Below are positions 1 to 7,764 of a DNA stretch of 64,000 bases, piece by piece. Source of the DNA: JAKFYM01 sp964416595. GTDB lineage: Bacteria > Bdellovibrionota > UBA1018 > CAIPTA01. Numbering within the stretch: position 1 is the stretch's first letter; each line of letters begins with the position of its first letter. Location of the stretch: assembly GCA_964416595.1 (NCBI GenBank), contig CAYQES010000002.1:114384-178383 (forward strand), written 5' to 3'. A model generated the notes under the pieces. It made no database searches and was not told where the DNA came from. It saw nothing but the letters and a program-made list of their open reading frames with translations. The position numbers and the translations under genes were made by a program.

Positions 1-531
1 TTCCAAAGCCGTGAGCGCTCCTGCCATAAAGCCAAAAAAAGTAAGCGCTAAAAAGCCCCACTGCCAAGAATAAGCAGAGAGCTTATCTTTACGGGCAATC
101 CATAAAAAAGGTGTGAGCGCTAAAAGCCCGCAGCAGATCCACCATTGCCAAGGTAAATTTCTCAGCTCTTCGGGCCACCAGGAAAACCAAGTGGCAGGGC
201 GAGTGGCACGGGCTGTGGGCGAAAGTTTTTCCTGTATGGTTTGTAAGTTTTTTCGGATGTCCCCATCCAAAGGCGCATCAAAGTAGGCTTTCCATAATAA
301 TACGGAGGCTTCCCCTGTTTTGCCGGCTCGAAAAGCGGCGGTGCCGTAGTTATAATAAAAGGCCGGCGGCAGATTTTCCATTTGCTGGAGAGCGGCACTG
401 TAAGCCTCGCTGGCTTTTTCCCATTGCGCCTCATTGTAAAACTGTTGAGCGCTTTCCAGGGGAGAGGGTTCATTAGCCTGCGCAGCAGGGATGCTTAAGC
501 AGAAGATAAAAATTATTTTTCCAAGGTGCAC
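1..531 (-). CDS. BatE-like TPR membrane protein (partial)
   Basis: Incomplete at the left window edge; 177 codons are visible. The GTG at 529-531 is taken as start because no in-frame ATG lies upstream and a signal peptide follows at once (VHLGKIIFIFCLSIPAAQA, cleavage near residue 19). Residues 25-105 form a TPR-like helical repeat (QFYNEAQWEKASEAYSAAL, then a second copy around AFYYNYGTAAFRAG). Two hydrophobic spans follow, about 127-146 and 155-175, joined by a short basic loop. Signal peptide, TPR and then membrane spans is the layout of BatE, a partner of the Bat/MoxR envelope proteins, but the C-terminal part that would settle this is outside the window. It is divergent from the M20 homologue across about 50 bases. 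BatE is an inference from architecture. Confidence 0.6.
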   Translation of the reverse strand, partial: MHLGKIIFIFCLSIPAAQANEPSPLESAQQFYNEAQWEKASEAYSAALQQMENLPPAFYYNYGTAAFRAGKTGEASVLLWKAYFDAPLDGDIRKNLQTIQEKLSPTARATRPATWFSWWPEELRNLPWQWWICCGLLALTPFLWIARKDKLSAYSWQWGFLALTFFGFMAGALTALE

Positions 532-580
532 ACTTCGGATTGTAGTATGATTCTTTCTGGATGAAAAGGGAGAGAGCGGA

Positions 581-2077
581 ATGGAGTTCCTGGAACAAGC
601 GTTAAAATTCCTCGAAATCAAAAGTATTTCTGAGGAAGGAAATGAAGAAGCGATCAATTTTCTCATTCCCCTTTTTGAGCAAGCCGGGGCCAAGCTGGTA
701 TTGCAACAAGTTCCCCACTCTTTAAAAAGTCAGTCCAAGCGGCAATATAATTTGTTGGCCATTTTCGGTGATGATTTGGTGGATAGCCGTTCTAAAAAAG
801 GCTTGTTGCTCACAGCTCCTGTGGACACTTGCCATCCTGGAAACTCTTCTGATTGGACAGATCTAGAAGGCAATCCTTTCAAACCAAAAATGGATAAAGA
901 ATGGATCACGGGCCTTGGCGCCGTGAATAGTAAGCTAAATTTCATGGCGATGCTGGCGGCGTCAGAGGCTTTTTCTCGCTCCAAATTTCTACAGCCACTC
1001 TATGTGGCTGCTACCTGCGGGGGAGAATCGGTTTTGGCCGGTTGCCGTTATTTAATTCAATCGGGTGCCGTGAATCCAAAACATGTGATCGTGGGCCGGC
1101 CCACGGGGCTAAAATTGCAGCATGCAGAAAAAGCGTTGCTGGTTTTTAATTTGCGGATTTCTTTTGTTGCCGTGGAGCGGGATGCCCAGGAATTCAATGC
1201 CAAGGTTTTTGTTTCGAGCAAAAGCAAAGCCGTGCATTCGGCACATCCGGCGGCCAATAAAAATGCCCTCGAGAACGTGCTCTTCTTTTTAGAGAGTTTG
1301 AAATCTTCGCCAGTGGAAAATAAATTAGTTTCTCTCCATGGAGCCACGAGCCTCAATCGTGTGCCCGATACAGCATCGGCTGGGGTAGTGATTCGCTCTA
1401 AGGATTTGGATGCTATCCGTGATCGTTTCCGCTCTATTTCCGCCAATAACCGGGAATGCCAGTTTGAAATGCGCTTGGGGGGCACGGGGGATAGGGGAGT
1501 GCGACTCCTGCCCGAAGAAGTGTATATGGCCTTGAAAAAAATACGGGAAGAGATTCGTTCGTTAAATGAAGCCCTGCTTTCTTCCCGAGATGAAGCATTT
1601 TCTCCGGATCATTCGGTGGCAATTTTGAGTTCCATCGCCCAAGATCGTGATGCCTTGGAGCTCACAGTGCAATTGTCGCTGCTGCCGGAGTTTGCTTCTG
1701 TGGAAAGCCGTAAAGAAATCGAGCAAGATTTTAAAACCCGCATCGCTTCCGTGGCTCAGAATTTTCGAGCGGTTTCCATTGAATGCCGCCGCACTTTCGC
1801 CACCCAACGTTTTTTTACGGATCCTACTTCCACTTTTGTGAACACATTAAAAGCCGATATGGCTCGCGCTGGTTTGCCCAATGAACAATGCTTGGGTAAT
1901 TTCGTTTCCGAGGCGGCGCACTTTTCAGAAAAGGGCTACGAAACGATTGTGTTTGGCGCCGGTCACGGCCCCGAGGGCATGAATTGCCCCAATGAAAAAA
2001 TGAAAGTAGAAGAGCTTCAGGCGGCTGTGCGTTTTTACAGCCGGGCTGTGGAAGCCTTTTGCTTGCGGGGCATTTAA
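581..2077 (+). CDS. M20-family metallopeptidase homologue lacking most metal ligands
   Basis: 498 aa with the M20 (ArgE/DapE/CPG2) fold order: N-terminal catalytic half, dimerisation domain about residues 185-300, then the C-terminal catalytic half. The family motifs are recognisable but altered. The HxD box is TAPVDTCHPG, with Pro80 where the metal His should be. The bridging-Asp box is GAVNSK (Asn116 for Asp). The DEE box reads GGE, so the general-base Glu is Gly148. The GEPT box is GRPT (Arg173). The final His box is MNCPNE (Asn468 for His). Asp82 and Glu149 remain. The protein is about 100 aa longer than usual M20 enzymes, with extra helical sequence around 305-350. Zinc hydrolase activity is therefore unlikely; a binding or regulatory role is possible. 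The start has weak GGGAGAG spacing. It meets the next gene tail to tail with overlapping stops. Confidence 0.85.
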   Translation: MEFLEQALKFLEIKSISEEGNEEAINFLIPLFEQAGAKLVLQQVPHSLKSQSKRQYNLLAIFGDDLVDSRSKKGLLLTAPVDTCHPGNSSDWTDLEGNPFKPKMDKEWITGLGAVNSKLNFMAMLAASEAFSRSKFLQPLYVAATCGGESVLAGCRYLIQSGAVNPKHVIVGRPTGLKLQHAEKALLVFNLRISFVAVERDAQEFNAKVFVSSKSKAVHSAHPAANKNALENVLFFLESLKSSPVENKLVSLHGATSLNRVPDTASAGVVIRSKDLDAIRDRFRSISANNRECQFEMRLGGTGDRGVRLLPEEVYMALKKIREEIRSLNEALLSSRDEAFSPDHSVAILSSIAQDRDALELTVQLSLLPEFASVESRKEIEQDFKTRIASVAQNFRAVSIECRRTFATQRFFTDPTSTFVNTLKADMARAGLPNEQCLGNFVSEAAHFSEKGYETIVFGAGHGPEGMNCPNEKMKVEELQAAVRFYSRAVEAFCLRGI

Positions 2078-2604
2078 GCCGCTTCTTTTTTTTCTTTTTC
2101 CAATCTTTCCTGCTCCACTTGTTGGAGCCGGAGTTCTTCTATGTCGAGATTGAGGATCGAGCCGCGGCTTTTGGCTTCGAGGATGCTGGCGCGCTTTAGC
2201 CCTCTATATTTAGACGGGCCTTCTAAGCGAGTGAAAATGTTTTTTGCTTTTTCGCAGAGTTTTTTCTGGGTAAGCAAGATTTTTTCCCAGCCTAAGCTCA
2301 AGCGAATGAAGTGTGAATGCATTTCGGGAGCTTCATAGCCTTGCTTTTGCGTTTGGGTTTGTTGCGGGCTAGCGGCACCCGCTGATTTTTTTTGTAGATT
2401 TAGTGGCTCATAGCCGGGGCTTGCGGGGTTACCTAGGCTATCTTGGGATTTTTCACTTTTTTGCAGTGCCTGGGTGCCGGGCACGGTTACCGCCTTCACA
2501 TTTTGGCCGGCCCCTTCTTGGTTTTTTTGCGCAGCCCGCAGCTTCTCCCGTTCTGGAGTAAATAAGCTCGCCATGCTTTGGCCTAAGGGATTGAGTTTGC
2601 TCAA
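2074..2604 (-). CDS. Hypothetical protein, low-complexity middle and charged C-terminus
   Basis: 176 aa beginning at TTG 2602-2604, with a GGCGGGTGA stretch just upstream. The N-terminal 95 residues are rich in Gln, Ser, Pro and Lys and look disordered. Residues about 98-150 look helical with Leu/Lys pattern (SLGWEKILLTQKKL), and the last 25 residues are a highly charged Glu/Lys coiled-coil-like tail. No signal peptide or membrane span. I do not recognise a family. It converges on the M20 homologue, sharing its stop region. The product may be a cytoplasmic scaffold or flagellar-type accessory protein, but nothing in the sequence proves it. Confidence 0.55.
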   Translation of the reverse strand: MSKLNPLGQSMASLFTPEREKLRAAQKNQEGAGQNVKAVTVPGTQALQKSEKSQDSLGNPASPGYEPLNLQKKSAGAASPQQTQTQKQGYEAPEMHSHFIRLSLGWEKILLTQKKLCEKAKNIFTRLEGPSKYRGLKRASILEAKSRGSILNLDIEELRLQQVEQERLEKEKKEAA

Positions 2605-2729
2605 GAGTCACCCGCCTGTATTCTTTTCGGCAGATTCCGTGTATTTCTTGAGTGTTTTGATTTGTTTTGAGGGGTGCCTTGGATTTGGTAAGTATTGAAA
2701 AATAATGAAGATTTTTTAAATCCTCCTTG

Positions 2730-2751
2730 ACTGCGTAATGATTTACGCAGT
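2730..2751. promoter_or_regulatory. Operator-like palindrome upstream of spt
   Basis: Perfect 9-bp arms ACTGCGTAA and TTACGCAGT around a TGAT centre, about 50 bases before the serine palmitoyltransferase start. A TTGACT hexamer at 2727-2732 overlaps the left arm and TAATGC at 2751-2756 touches the right arm, so the palindrome would sit between the -35 and -10 boxes, as for a dimeric repressor. The promoter reading is inferred. Confidence 0.5.
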
Positions 2752-2802
2752 AATGCTTGCGGTGCCCTAAAAGGGGGTCGTACACTTATTTTCTTAGGGG
2801 GA

Positions 2803-3999
2803 ATGGTTTTGGACCTTTTCGATAAATGCTTCGCTTTTAACGACGCTAAAATGCTTCAGCAGGCTGGGGTCTATCCATTCTTTCGTGCCTTGGAAGGCGC
2901 CGCCGGGCCTCGCGTAATTACCGAAGGCAAAGAGCGAGTGATGATCGGCTCCAACAATTATTTGGGACTCACTCAGCATCCTCGCGTGAAAGAAGCAGCC
3001 ATCAAGGCCATTGAAAAATATGGCACTGGCTGCACTGGTTCTCGCTTCTTGAACGGCAACACGGATCTTCATGAAGAATTAGAACGGGCTCTAGAAAATT
3101 TTTTGCAAAGAGAAGCCGTGCTCGTATACGCCACGGGCTTTATGGCCAATTTGGGCTCGATCTCTTGTTTGGTGGGCCGTAAGGATATTATTTTTTCCGA
3201 CCGGGAAAACCACGCCTCCATCGTGGAGGGTCAGAGCGCTGCCATTGGCGAAACGATTAAGTACAAACACAACGATATGCAGGAGCTCGAGCGCTTGCTG
3301 CGGGAATATGAACATGTTCCTGGTAAATTAATTGTGTTTGACGGCGTATTCTCCATGACCGGCCGGATCGTGAACTTGCCCGAGATCGTGCGCCTCGCGA
3401 AAAAATACGGCGCCCGCACCTATTGCGACTGCGCCCACGGCCTCGGCGTGCTCGGCCCCGGGGGCCGCGGCACTCCCCATCACTTCGGCTTGAACGACGA
3501 AGTGGATCTCATGATGGGAACGTTTTCTAAAAGTTTTGCTTCCCTGGGCGGCTTTGTGGCTGGCTCTAAAGATATTATTCACTACATCAAACACAAAAGC
3601 CGGGCCTTTATGTTCTCGGCCTCTTTACCGCCCGCCAGCGCCGCTACGGTGCTTGAGTGCGTGAAAGTAATCCAAGAAGAGCCCACCCTCGTGGATCGCC
3701 TCTGGAAAAATGCTCGCAAAATGAAAGCGGGCTTCGAAGCCTTAGGCTTTGATACGATGGGCACCCAGACTCCCGTGATCCCCATTTTGATCGGCGATGA
3801 TTTGAAAGCTTTTATGTTCGTGAAACGCCTCTATGAACTCGGTGTGTTCGCCACTCCTGTGGTTTCCCCCGCAGTGCCTAAGGGCTATGCCTTGATCCGC
3901 ACTAGCTATATGAGCACCCACGAAGAGAAGGATCTCGATTTTGTGTTGGATGTGTTCTCGCAAGTAGGGCGGGAATTCGGCATCATTCGCCCCCAATAA
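2803..3999 (+). CDS. spt: Serine palmitoyltransferase-like alpha-oxoamine synthase
   Basis: 398 aa PLP enzyme of the alpha-oxoamine synthase family (SPT, KBL, BioF, HemA). It would condense an amino acid, most likely L-serine, with an acyl thioester to give 3-ketosphinganine, the first step of sphingolipid synthesis. Visible active-site features: the PLP lysine in GTFSKSFASLGG (Lys243), the ring-stacking His in NHASIVEG (His137) and the cofactor Asp/His pair in CDCAHG (Asp209, His212). The FSKSFAS form around the lysine and the NHASIVEG box are closer to bacterial SPT than to BioF or KBL. The ATG follows AGGGGGA. The next gene starts 2 bases after the stop, so the two are almost certainly co-transcribed. 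KBL or another acyl-CoA synthase is the alternative. Confidence 0.85.
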   Translation: MVLDLFDKCFAFNDAKMLQQAGVYPFFRALEGAAGPRVITEGKERVMIGSNNYLGLTQHPRVKEAAIKAIEKYGTGCTGSRFLNGNTDLHEELERALENFLQREAVLVYATGFMANLGSISCLVGRKDIIFSDRENHASIVEGQSAAIGETIKYKHNDMQELERLLREYEHVPGKLIVFDGVFSMTGRIVNLPEIVRLAKKYGARTYCDCAHGLGVLGPGGRGTPHHFGLNDEVDLMMGTFSKSFASLGGFVAGSKDIIHYIKHKSRAFMFSASLPPASAATVLECVKVIQEEPTLVDRLWKNARKMKAGFEALGFDTMGTQTPVIPILIGDDLKAFMFVKRLYELGVFATPVVSPAVPKGYALIRTSYMSTHEEKDLDFVLDVFSQVGREFGIIRPQ

Positions 4000-4001
4000 A
4001 T

Positions 4002-5135
4002 ATGCAACTTGTAGGTTTTGATCCCGCCGAGAACCGCGCCGAACGAAAGCGCTTCGTGGAACTCGCGTGGAAAGTGAATGCTGGCGATCCGGCTTGGGTG
4101 CCGCCGCTGCGCTTGAGCGTGCTCGATGCCTTGGACAAAAAAAATCCCTTTTACCAACATGCCCGCATCCACTGCTGGAATGCTTATGAAGGCAAAGAGC
4201 ATGTGGGCCGCATCGCCGCCATCGTGGATGATCGTCACAACGAGTTTCACAATGAGCGCACGGGCTTTTGGGGTTTTTTTGAGTGTATAGATAATGCGGA
4301 AGTGGCAGCTGCATTATTTCGAGCGGCGGAAGATTGGCTACGAGAGCAAGGCATGCAAGCTTCCCGGGGCCCGGCGAATCCTAGTTTGAATCACGAATGC
4401 GGGCTTGTGGTGAAGGCCTTCGAGCGTTCTCCTTACATCATGATGAGCCATAACCCGGCCTATTATGTTCCACTGGTGGAGGGGCAAGGCTACGGCAAAG
4501 TAAAAGATCTCTTGGCTTTCGACATGACGCCCGCGGATTTTGATCCCCGTGTGATGCGGATCGCGGAGAAAGTAAAAGCCCGGGGAAAATTAGAAATTCG
4601 CCCTATTAATATGAAGCGCTTCGAAGAAGAAGTGCAGCTCATCCGGGAAATCTATAATAGCGCCTGGGAAAAAAATTGGGGCTTCGTGCCCATGGATGAT
4701 TCCGAATTCAAGCATTTGGCCAAATCTTTAAAGAGCGTGGTGTGGCCGGAGTTCTGCCAATTGGGTTTTATCGGTGGCAAAGCTGTGGGTTTTGCGTTGA
4801 GTTTGCCCGATATCAACCAAGTGCTGAAAACAATTCCTTCGGGAAAACTTCTGCCTTTCGGGATTTTTAAATTGCTTAACGGTTTAAGGCCGGCGGCAAA
4901 AAAAATCGATCGGGTGCGGGTGATCACTCTCGGTGTGGTTCCTGAGTGGCGCTCGAGCGGTCTAGCGAGCGTGTTTTATTACGAAGCTTATAAGGCGGCC
5001 AAAGAGCTGGGGCTGCACGGACCCAGCGAGATGAGTTGGATTTTGGAAGATAATAAAGAAATGATCTCCGCCATCGAGGCCTTCGCGGGAAGGCCTGCGT
5101 ATAAGACGTTTCGGATGTATGAGAAGAGATTATAG
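4002..5135 (+). CDS. Large GNAT-superfamily N-acyltransferase, candidate bacterial ceramide synthase
   Basis: 377 aa protein of the long GNAT-like family often found beside serine palmitoyltransferase. Characteristic blocks: DPAWVPPL near residue 29, NPFYQHA near 48, VGRIAAIVDDRHN near 67-79, the FWGFFE block, GPANPSLNHECG near 120, and a second acyltransferase half with VITLGVVPEWRSSGLAS near 307, which has the beta4/alpha3 acyl-CoA loop pattern of GNAT. No signal peptide or membrane span. It is translationally coupled to spt (2-base gap). Work in Caulobacter assigned acyl-CoA-dependent ceramide formation to a GNAT-type protein of this sort near spt. I infer N-acylation of a sphingoid base here; the exact substrate is not shown by sequence. 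Confidence 0.75.
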   Translation: MQLVGFDPAENRAERKRFVELAWKVNAGDPAWVPPLRLSVLDALDKKNPFYQHARIHCWNAYEGKEHVGRIAAIVDDRHNEFHNERTGFWGFFECIDNAEVAAALFRAAEDWLREQGMQASRGPANPSLNHECGLVVKAFERSPYIMMSHNPAYYVPLVEGQGYGKVKDLLAFDMTPADFDPRVMRIAEKVKARGKLEIRPINMKRFEEEVQLIREIYNSAWEKNWGFVPMDDSEFKHLAKSLKSVVWPEFCQLGFIGGKAVGFALSLPDINQVLKTIPSGKLLPFGIFKLLNGLRPAAKKIDRVRVITLGVVPEWRSSGLASVFYYEAYKAAKELGLHGPSEMSWILEDNKEMISAIEAFAGRPAYKTFRMYEKRL

Positions 5136-5215
5136 CTGAGTTTTTTGTTCACCTTGCGCCATATTAAATCTTACACCTAACCAAAAAATACCATCGAATC
5201 TGCTATTCTTAGCTC

Positions 5216-5773
5216 ATGAGAGTTTTAGGCATCGATCCCGGATCCAATTTTATGGGCCTCGCCTGCGTGGAAGCCCGGGGTTCCTCTCTCATTTGGATTG
5301 GCCACGAGGTGGTGAAAGTTTCTTCCGCCCAAGATGATTCTCTCCCGGCGCGTTTGCGCGCGATTCATAAAGGCATCGAGCTCGCGATCACTCTCTGGCA
5401 GCCAGAAGCGGTGGCTGCTGAGGAGGTTTTTTTCGCGAAAAATCCCCAGAGCGCATTGAAGCTAGGCCAAGCCCGGGGTGCGGCCCTCCTTGTAACGGCT
5501 CTCAGTAATCTTCCACTTTTTGAATATTCCGCCACTTTGGTGAAACAAACGATCACGGGTTCGGGCCGGGCAGAAAAAGAACAAGTGCAAAAAATGGTGC
5601 GGGCGATCCTCGGTGGTCATAAAAATTTAGAATTCCAGCGGAATGATGCGTCCGATGCCCTGGCCGTGGCCATTTGTCACCTGCAGCATCGCCATAAACA
5701 TGCTCTTTTGGGTAGGGGCGGCAAGGAAAAACCTTTGGCCCGTTCGCAAGCCCCAGGTAAAACTTCCCTATGA
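5216..5773 (+). CDS. ruvC: Crossover junction endodeoxyribonuclease RuvC
   Basis: 185 aa Holliday-junction resolvase. All four catalytic acids are present: Asp7 in GIDPG, Glu69 in AAEEVFF, and Asp144 and Asp147 in NDASDALAVA. The length is slightly above the usual 160-175 aa because of a basic C-terminal tail. It nicks four-way junctions symmetrically after RuvAB has moved them. ruvC-ruvA-ruvB follow in this order with 4-base ATGA overlaps, which implies one mRNA with coupled translation. The ATG lies about 80 bases after the GNAT stop, and the intervening DNA could hold a promoter. Confidence 0.97.
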   Translation: MRVLGIDPGSNFMGLACVEARGSSLIWIGHEVVKVSSAQDDSLPARLRAIHKGIELAITLWQPEAVAAEEVFFAKNPQSALKLGQARGAALLVTALSNLPLFEYSATLVKQTITGSGRAEKEQVQKMVRAILGGHKNLEFQRNDASDALAVAICHLQHRHKHALLGRGGKEKPLARSQAPGKTSL

Positions 5774-6414
5774 TCGCAAGGCTCAAAGGAATTCTGGAGG
5801 AAAACGCCAAAGAACGCGTAGTGGTGGATGTGCAGGGTGTAGGTTACGGACTCTTCGTGCCCGAAACCGTGCTTCGCCGTTTGCCAGCCGTGGGCCAAGC
5901 CGTAACCTTAGAAGTTTACACCCACGTGCGGGAAGATCAGCTCACGCTTTTTGGATTTTTGAGCACCCTCGAGAGAGAAGTGTTTGAACTCCTCATGAGT
6001 GCGAGTGGCGTGGGACCAAAATTAGCACTCACGATTCTCTCGGCGTTGGATGCAAAACAAATTTTAGAAGGCGTGAGCCGCGCGGATAAGGCCCTCTTCT
6101 CTGGAATTTCCGGCGTGGGCAAAAAAACCGTAGAAAAAATTTTCGTAGAAATTCGCGAGAAGGCGGAGAAAAAATTACTACAAGAGCGGGGTGTGGGTGC
6201 GCAAAAAACCTCCAAGCTCTTCTCTCCTATGGAAAATTCTTGGTCAGAGGATTTATTGCAAGCCTTGGTGGCTTTGGGCTACCGCGAGAACGATGTGATT
6301 TCCACCGTGCGCGAAGTAGCTGCCCACGGAGAAATCAAGGAATTCGACTCTGCCCTTCGGCATGCACTACAAATGCTTTCCCGTGCGCCTAAAGGATTGC
6401 GGGGTAATGTATGA
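5770..6414 (+). CDS. ruvA: Holliday junction branch migration protein RuvA
   Basis: 214 aa. It starts with MIARLKGILEEN, the standard RuvA N-terminal OB-fold (to about residue 65). Two helix-hairpin-helix motifs follow: the first around SASGVGPKLALTILS and the second around FSGISGVGKKTVEKI, both with the GVG hairpin that grips DNA backbone. The C-terminal domain (about 160-205), which contacts RuvB, is present (LVALGYRENDV). The tetramer binds the junction and loads RuvB. The start overlaps ruvC by ATGA and the end overlaps ruvB by ATGA. Confidence 0.97.
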   Translation: MIARLKGILEENAKERVVVDVQGVGYGLFVPETVLRRLPAVGQAVTLEVYTHVREDQLTLFGFLSTLEREVFELLMSASGVGPKLALTILSALDAKQILEGVSRADKALFSGISGVGKKTVEKIFVEIREKAEKKLLQERGVGAQKTSKLFSPMENSWSEDLLQALVALGYRENDVISTVREVAAHGEIKEFDSALRHALQMLSRAPKGLRGNV

Positions 6415-7442
6415 ATTTCGAGCAAGAGCGGATGCTGGAACCCGAACTCGGAAATTCCGATCAACATCTCGAACAATCGCTTCGGCCCCAAACGTTCGAA
6501 CAATTCATCGGCCAAAAATCTTTAAAAGATAATTTGGCGGTCTATATTGAAGCCGCCAAGCGGCGCGGTGAGGCTCTCGATCATTGTTTGTTCGCCGGGC
6601 CTCCTGGCCTCGGCAAAACTACTTTGGCCTATCTTGTGGCCAAAACCATTGGCTCCGAACTTTTCACTATTAGTGGTCCGGCCTTGGATAAAAAAGGCGA
6701 TCTTGCGGCTGTGCTCACGAATTTAAAGCCAAATGATGTGCTCTTTATCGATGAGATCCACCGGGTGCCGATCGCTGTGGAAGAAGTGCTCTACAGCGCC
6801 ATGGAAGATTTTAAATTGGATATCATTTTGGGGCAGGGCCCCGGCGCCCGCACCATGCGCATCGATCTTCCCCGCTTTACCCTCATCGGTGCCACCACCC
6901 GGTCCGGCTTATTATCTACGCCCCTCCGGGATCGCTTCGGCATCCACTTTGTGCTCGAGTTCTATAAACCCGAAGATATCCAAAGTATTTTAATGCATAG
7001 CGCTAATAGATTGGGTGTGGTTTTGCTGGAATCCGGCGCCAAGGAACTGGCCGGCCGCTCCCGGGGAACTCCGCGGATCGCAAATCGTTTGTTAAGACGG
7101 GTTCGGGATTTTGCGCAAGTGCACGGCAACGGTGTGATCGAAGAAAAAATCGCCCAATCGGCCCTGGCCAGTTTAGATGTGGACCACTGTGGCCTTGATA
7201 CAATGGACAAGAAAATACTGCGTACAATCATTGAGAAATTTGACGGCGGACCCGTAGGAATTGATTCCTTAGCAGCAGCCATCGGCGAAGAATCCCAGAC
7301 CCTAGAGGATGTGTACGAACCATTTTTGCTGCAGCAAGGATTCATTCATCGCACTCCCCGCGGACGCCTCGCCTCCCGTCGATCCTACGAACATTTTGGC
7401 CTAACCTATGGCGGCAATACCCAACCAGAACTAGAATTCTGA
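6411..7442 (+). CDS. ruvB: Holliday junction DNA helicase RuvB
   Basis: 343 aa AAA+ motor of branch migration. Walker A is GPPGLGKTTL (about residue 64), Walker B is LFIDEIHR (about 112), sensor 1 is LIGATTR and the arginine-finger region is LRDRFG. The C-terminal winged helix ends with the conserved HRTPRGR block. The N-terminus SLRPQTFEQFIGQ is the usual RuvB opening. It forms hexamers that pump duplex DNA through the RuvA-bound junction. The end of the ruvCAB operon is followed after about 65 bases by two tRNA genes on the same strand. Confidence 0.98.
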   Translation: MNFEQERMLEPELGNSDQHLEQSLRPQTFEQFIGQKSLKDNLAVYIEAAKRRGEALDHCLFAGPPGLGKTTLAYLVAKTIGSELFTISGPALDKKGDLAAVLTNLKPNDVLFIDEIHRVPIAVEEVLYSAMEDFKLDIILGQGPGARTMRIDLPRFTLIGATTRSGLLSTPLRDRFGIHFVLEFYKPEDIQSILMHSANRLGVVLLESGAKELAGRSRGTPRIANRLLRRVRDFAQVHGNGVIEEKIAQSALASLDVDHCGLDTMDKKILRTIIEKFDGGPVGIDSLAAAIGEESQTLEDVYEPFLLQQGFIHRTPRGRLASRRSYEHFGLTYGGNTQPELEF

Positions 7443-7457
7443 CCTTGACCCCTGTTC

Positions 7458-7488
7458 TTGACCGGGCTATTACAAAAGTCCTTATAAA
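7458..7488 (+). promoter_or_regulatory. Probable promoter of the tRNA pair
   Basis: TTGACC (7458-7463) and TATAAA (7483-7488) separated by 19 bases, ending 20 bases before tRNA-Lys. It lies in the gap after ruvB. The spacing is slightly long for a sigma-70 site. Confidence 0.45.
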
Positions 7489-7508
7489 TCTGGAAACGGA
7501 TTGTTGTT

Positions 7509-7585
7509 GGGCCCATAGCTCAGTTGGCTAGAGCATCTCACTTTTAATGAGAGGGTCGGTGGTTCGAGTCCACCTGGGCTCACCA
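7509..7585 (+). tRNA. tRNA-Lys (UUU)
   Basis: 77 nt including encoded CCA. The acceptor stem GGGCCCA pairs with TGGGCTC (one G-T pair), discriminator A, then CCA. The anticodon stem TCTCA/TGAGA carries loop CTTTTAA with TTT at 7543-7545. The T loop is GGTTCGAGTCC. D arm AGCTCAGTTGGC is standard. Confidence 0.97.
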
Positions 7586-7607
7586 AGTTAGTGTTTTTTA
7601 TTACTGC

Positions 7608-7685
7608 GTTCCCTTCGTCTAGCCCGGTCTAGGACACCTCCCTTTCACGGAGGTAACGGGGGTTCGAATCCCCCAGGGAACGCCA
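7608..7685 (+). tRNA. tRNA-Glu (UUC)
   Basis: 78 nt including encoded CCA. The acceptor stem GTTCCCT pairs with AGGGAAC, discriminator G, then CCA. The anticodon stem CCTCC/GGAGG holds loop CTTTCAC with TTC at 7644-7646. The T arm is GGGGGTTCGAATCCCCC. It lies 22 bases after tRNA-Lys, so the two probably share a transcript. The 3' end is echoed by fragments at 7734-7748 and 8622-8640. Confidence 0.97.
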
Positions 7686-7733
7686 TTTTATCTTTCTTCT
7701 ATTTTTTCATTAAAAATCCAATAAATTCTTCCC

Positions 7734-7748
7734 GTTACGGGTTCGAAT
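7734..7748 (+). repeat. Partial copy of tRNA-Glu T-arm (direct)
   Basis: GTTACGGGTTCGAAT resembles the variable-loop/T-arm part of tRNA-Glu (GTAACGGGGGTTCGAAT) with a 2-base deletion and one change, 50 bases past the tRNA. It is short, but it adds to the inverted copy at 8622-8640. It may be a remnant of tRNA-targeted integration. Its end runs into TATAAT at 7748-7753, a possible -10 box for the next gene. Confidence 0.4.
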
Positions 7749-7764
7749 ATAATAAAAGTTATTT

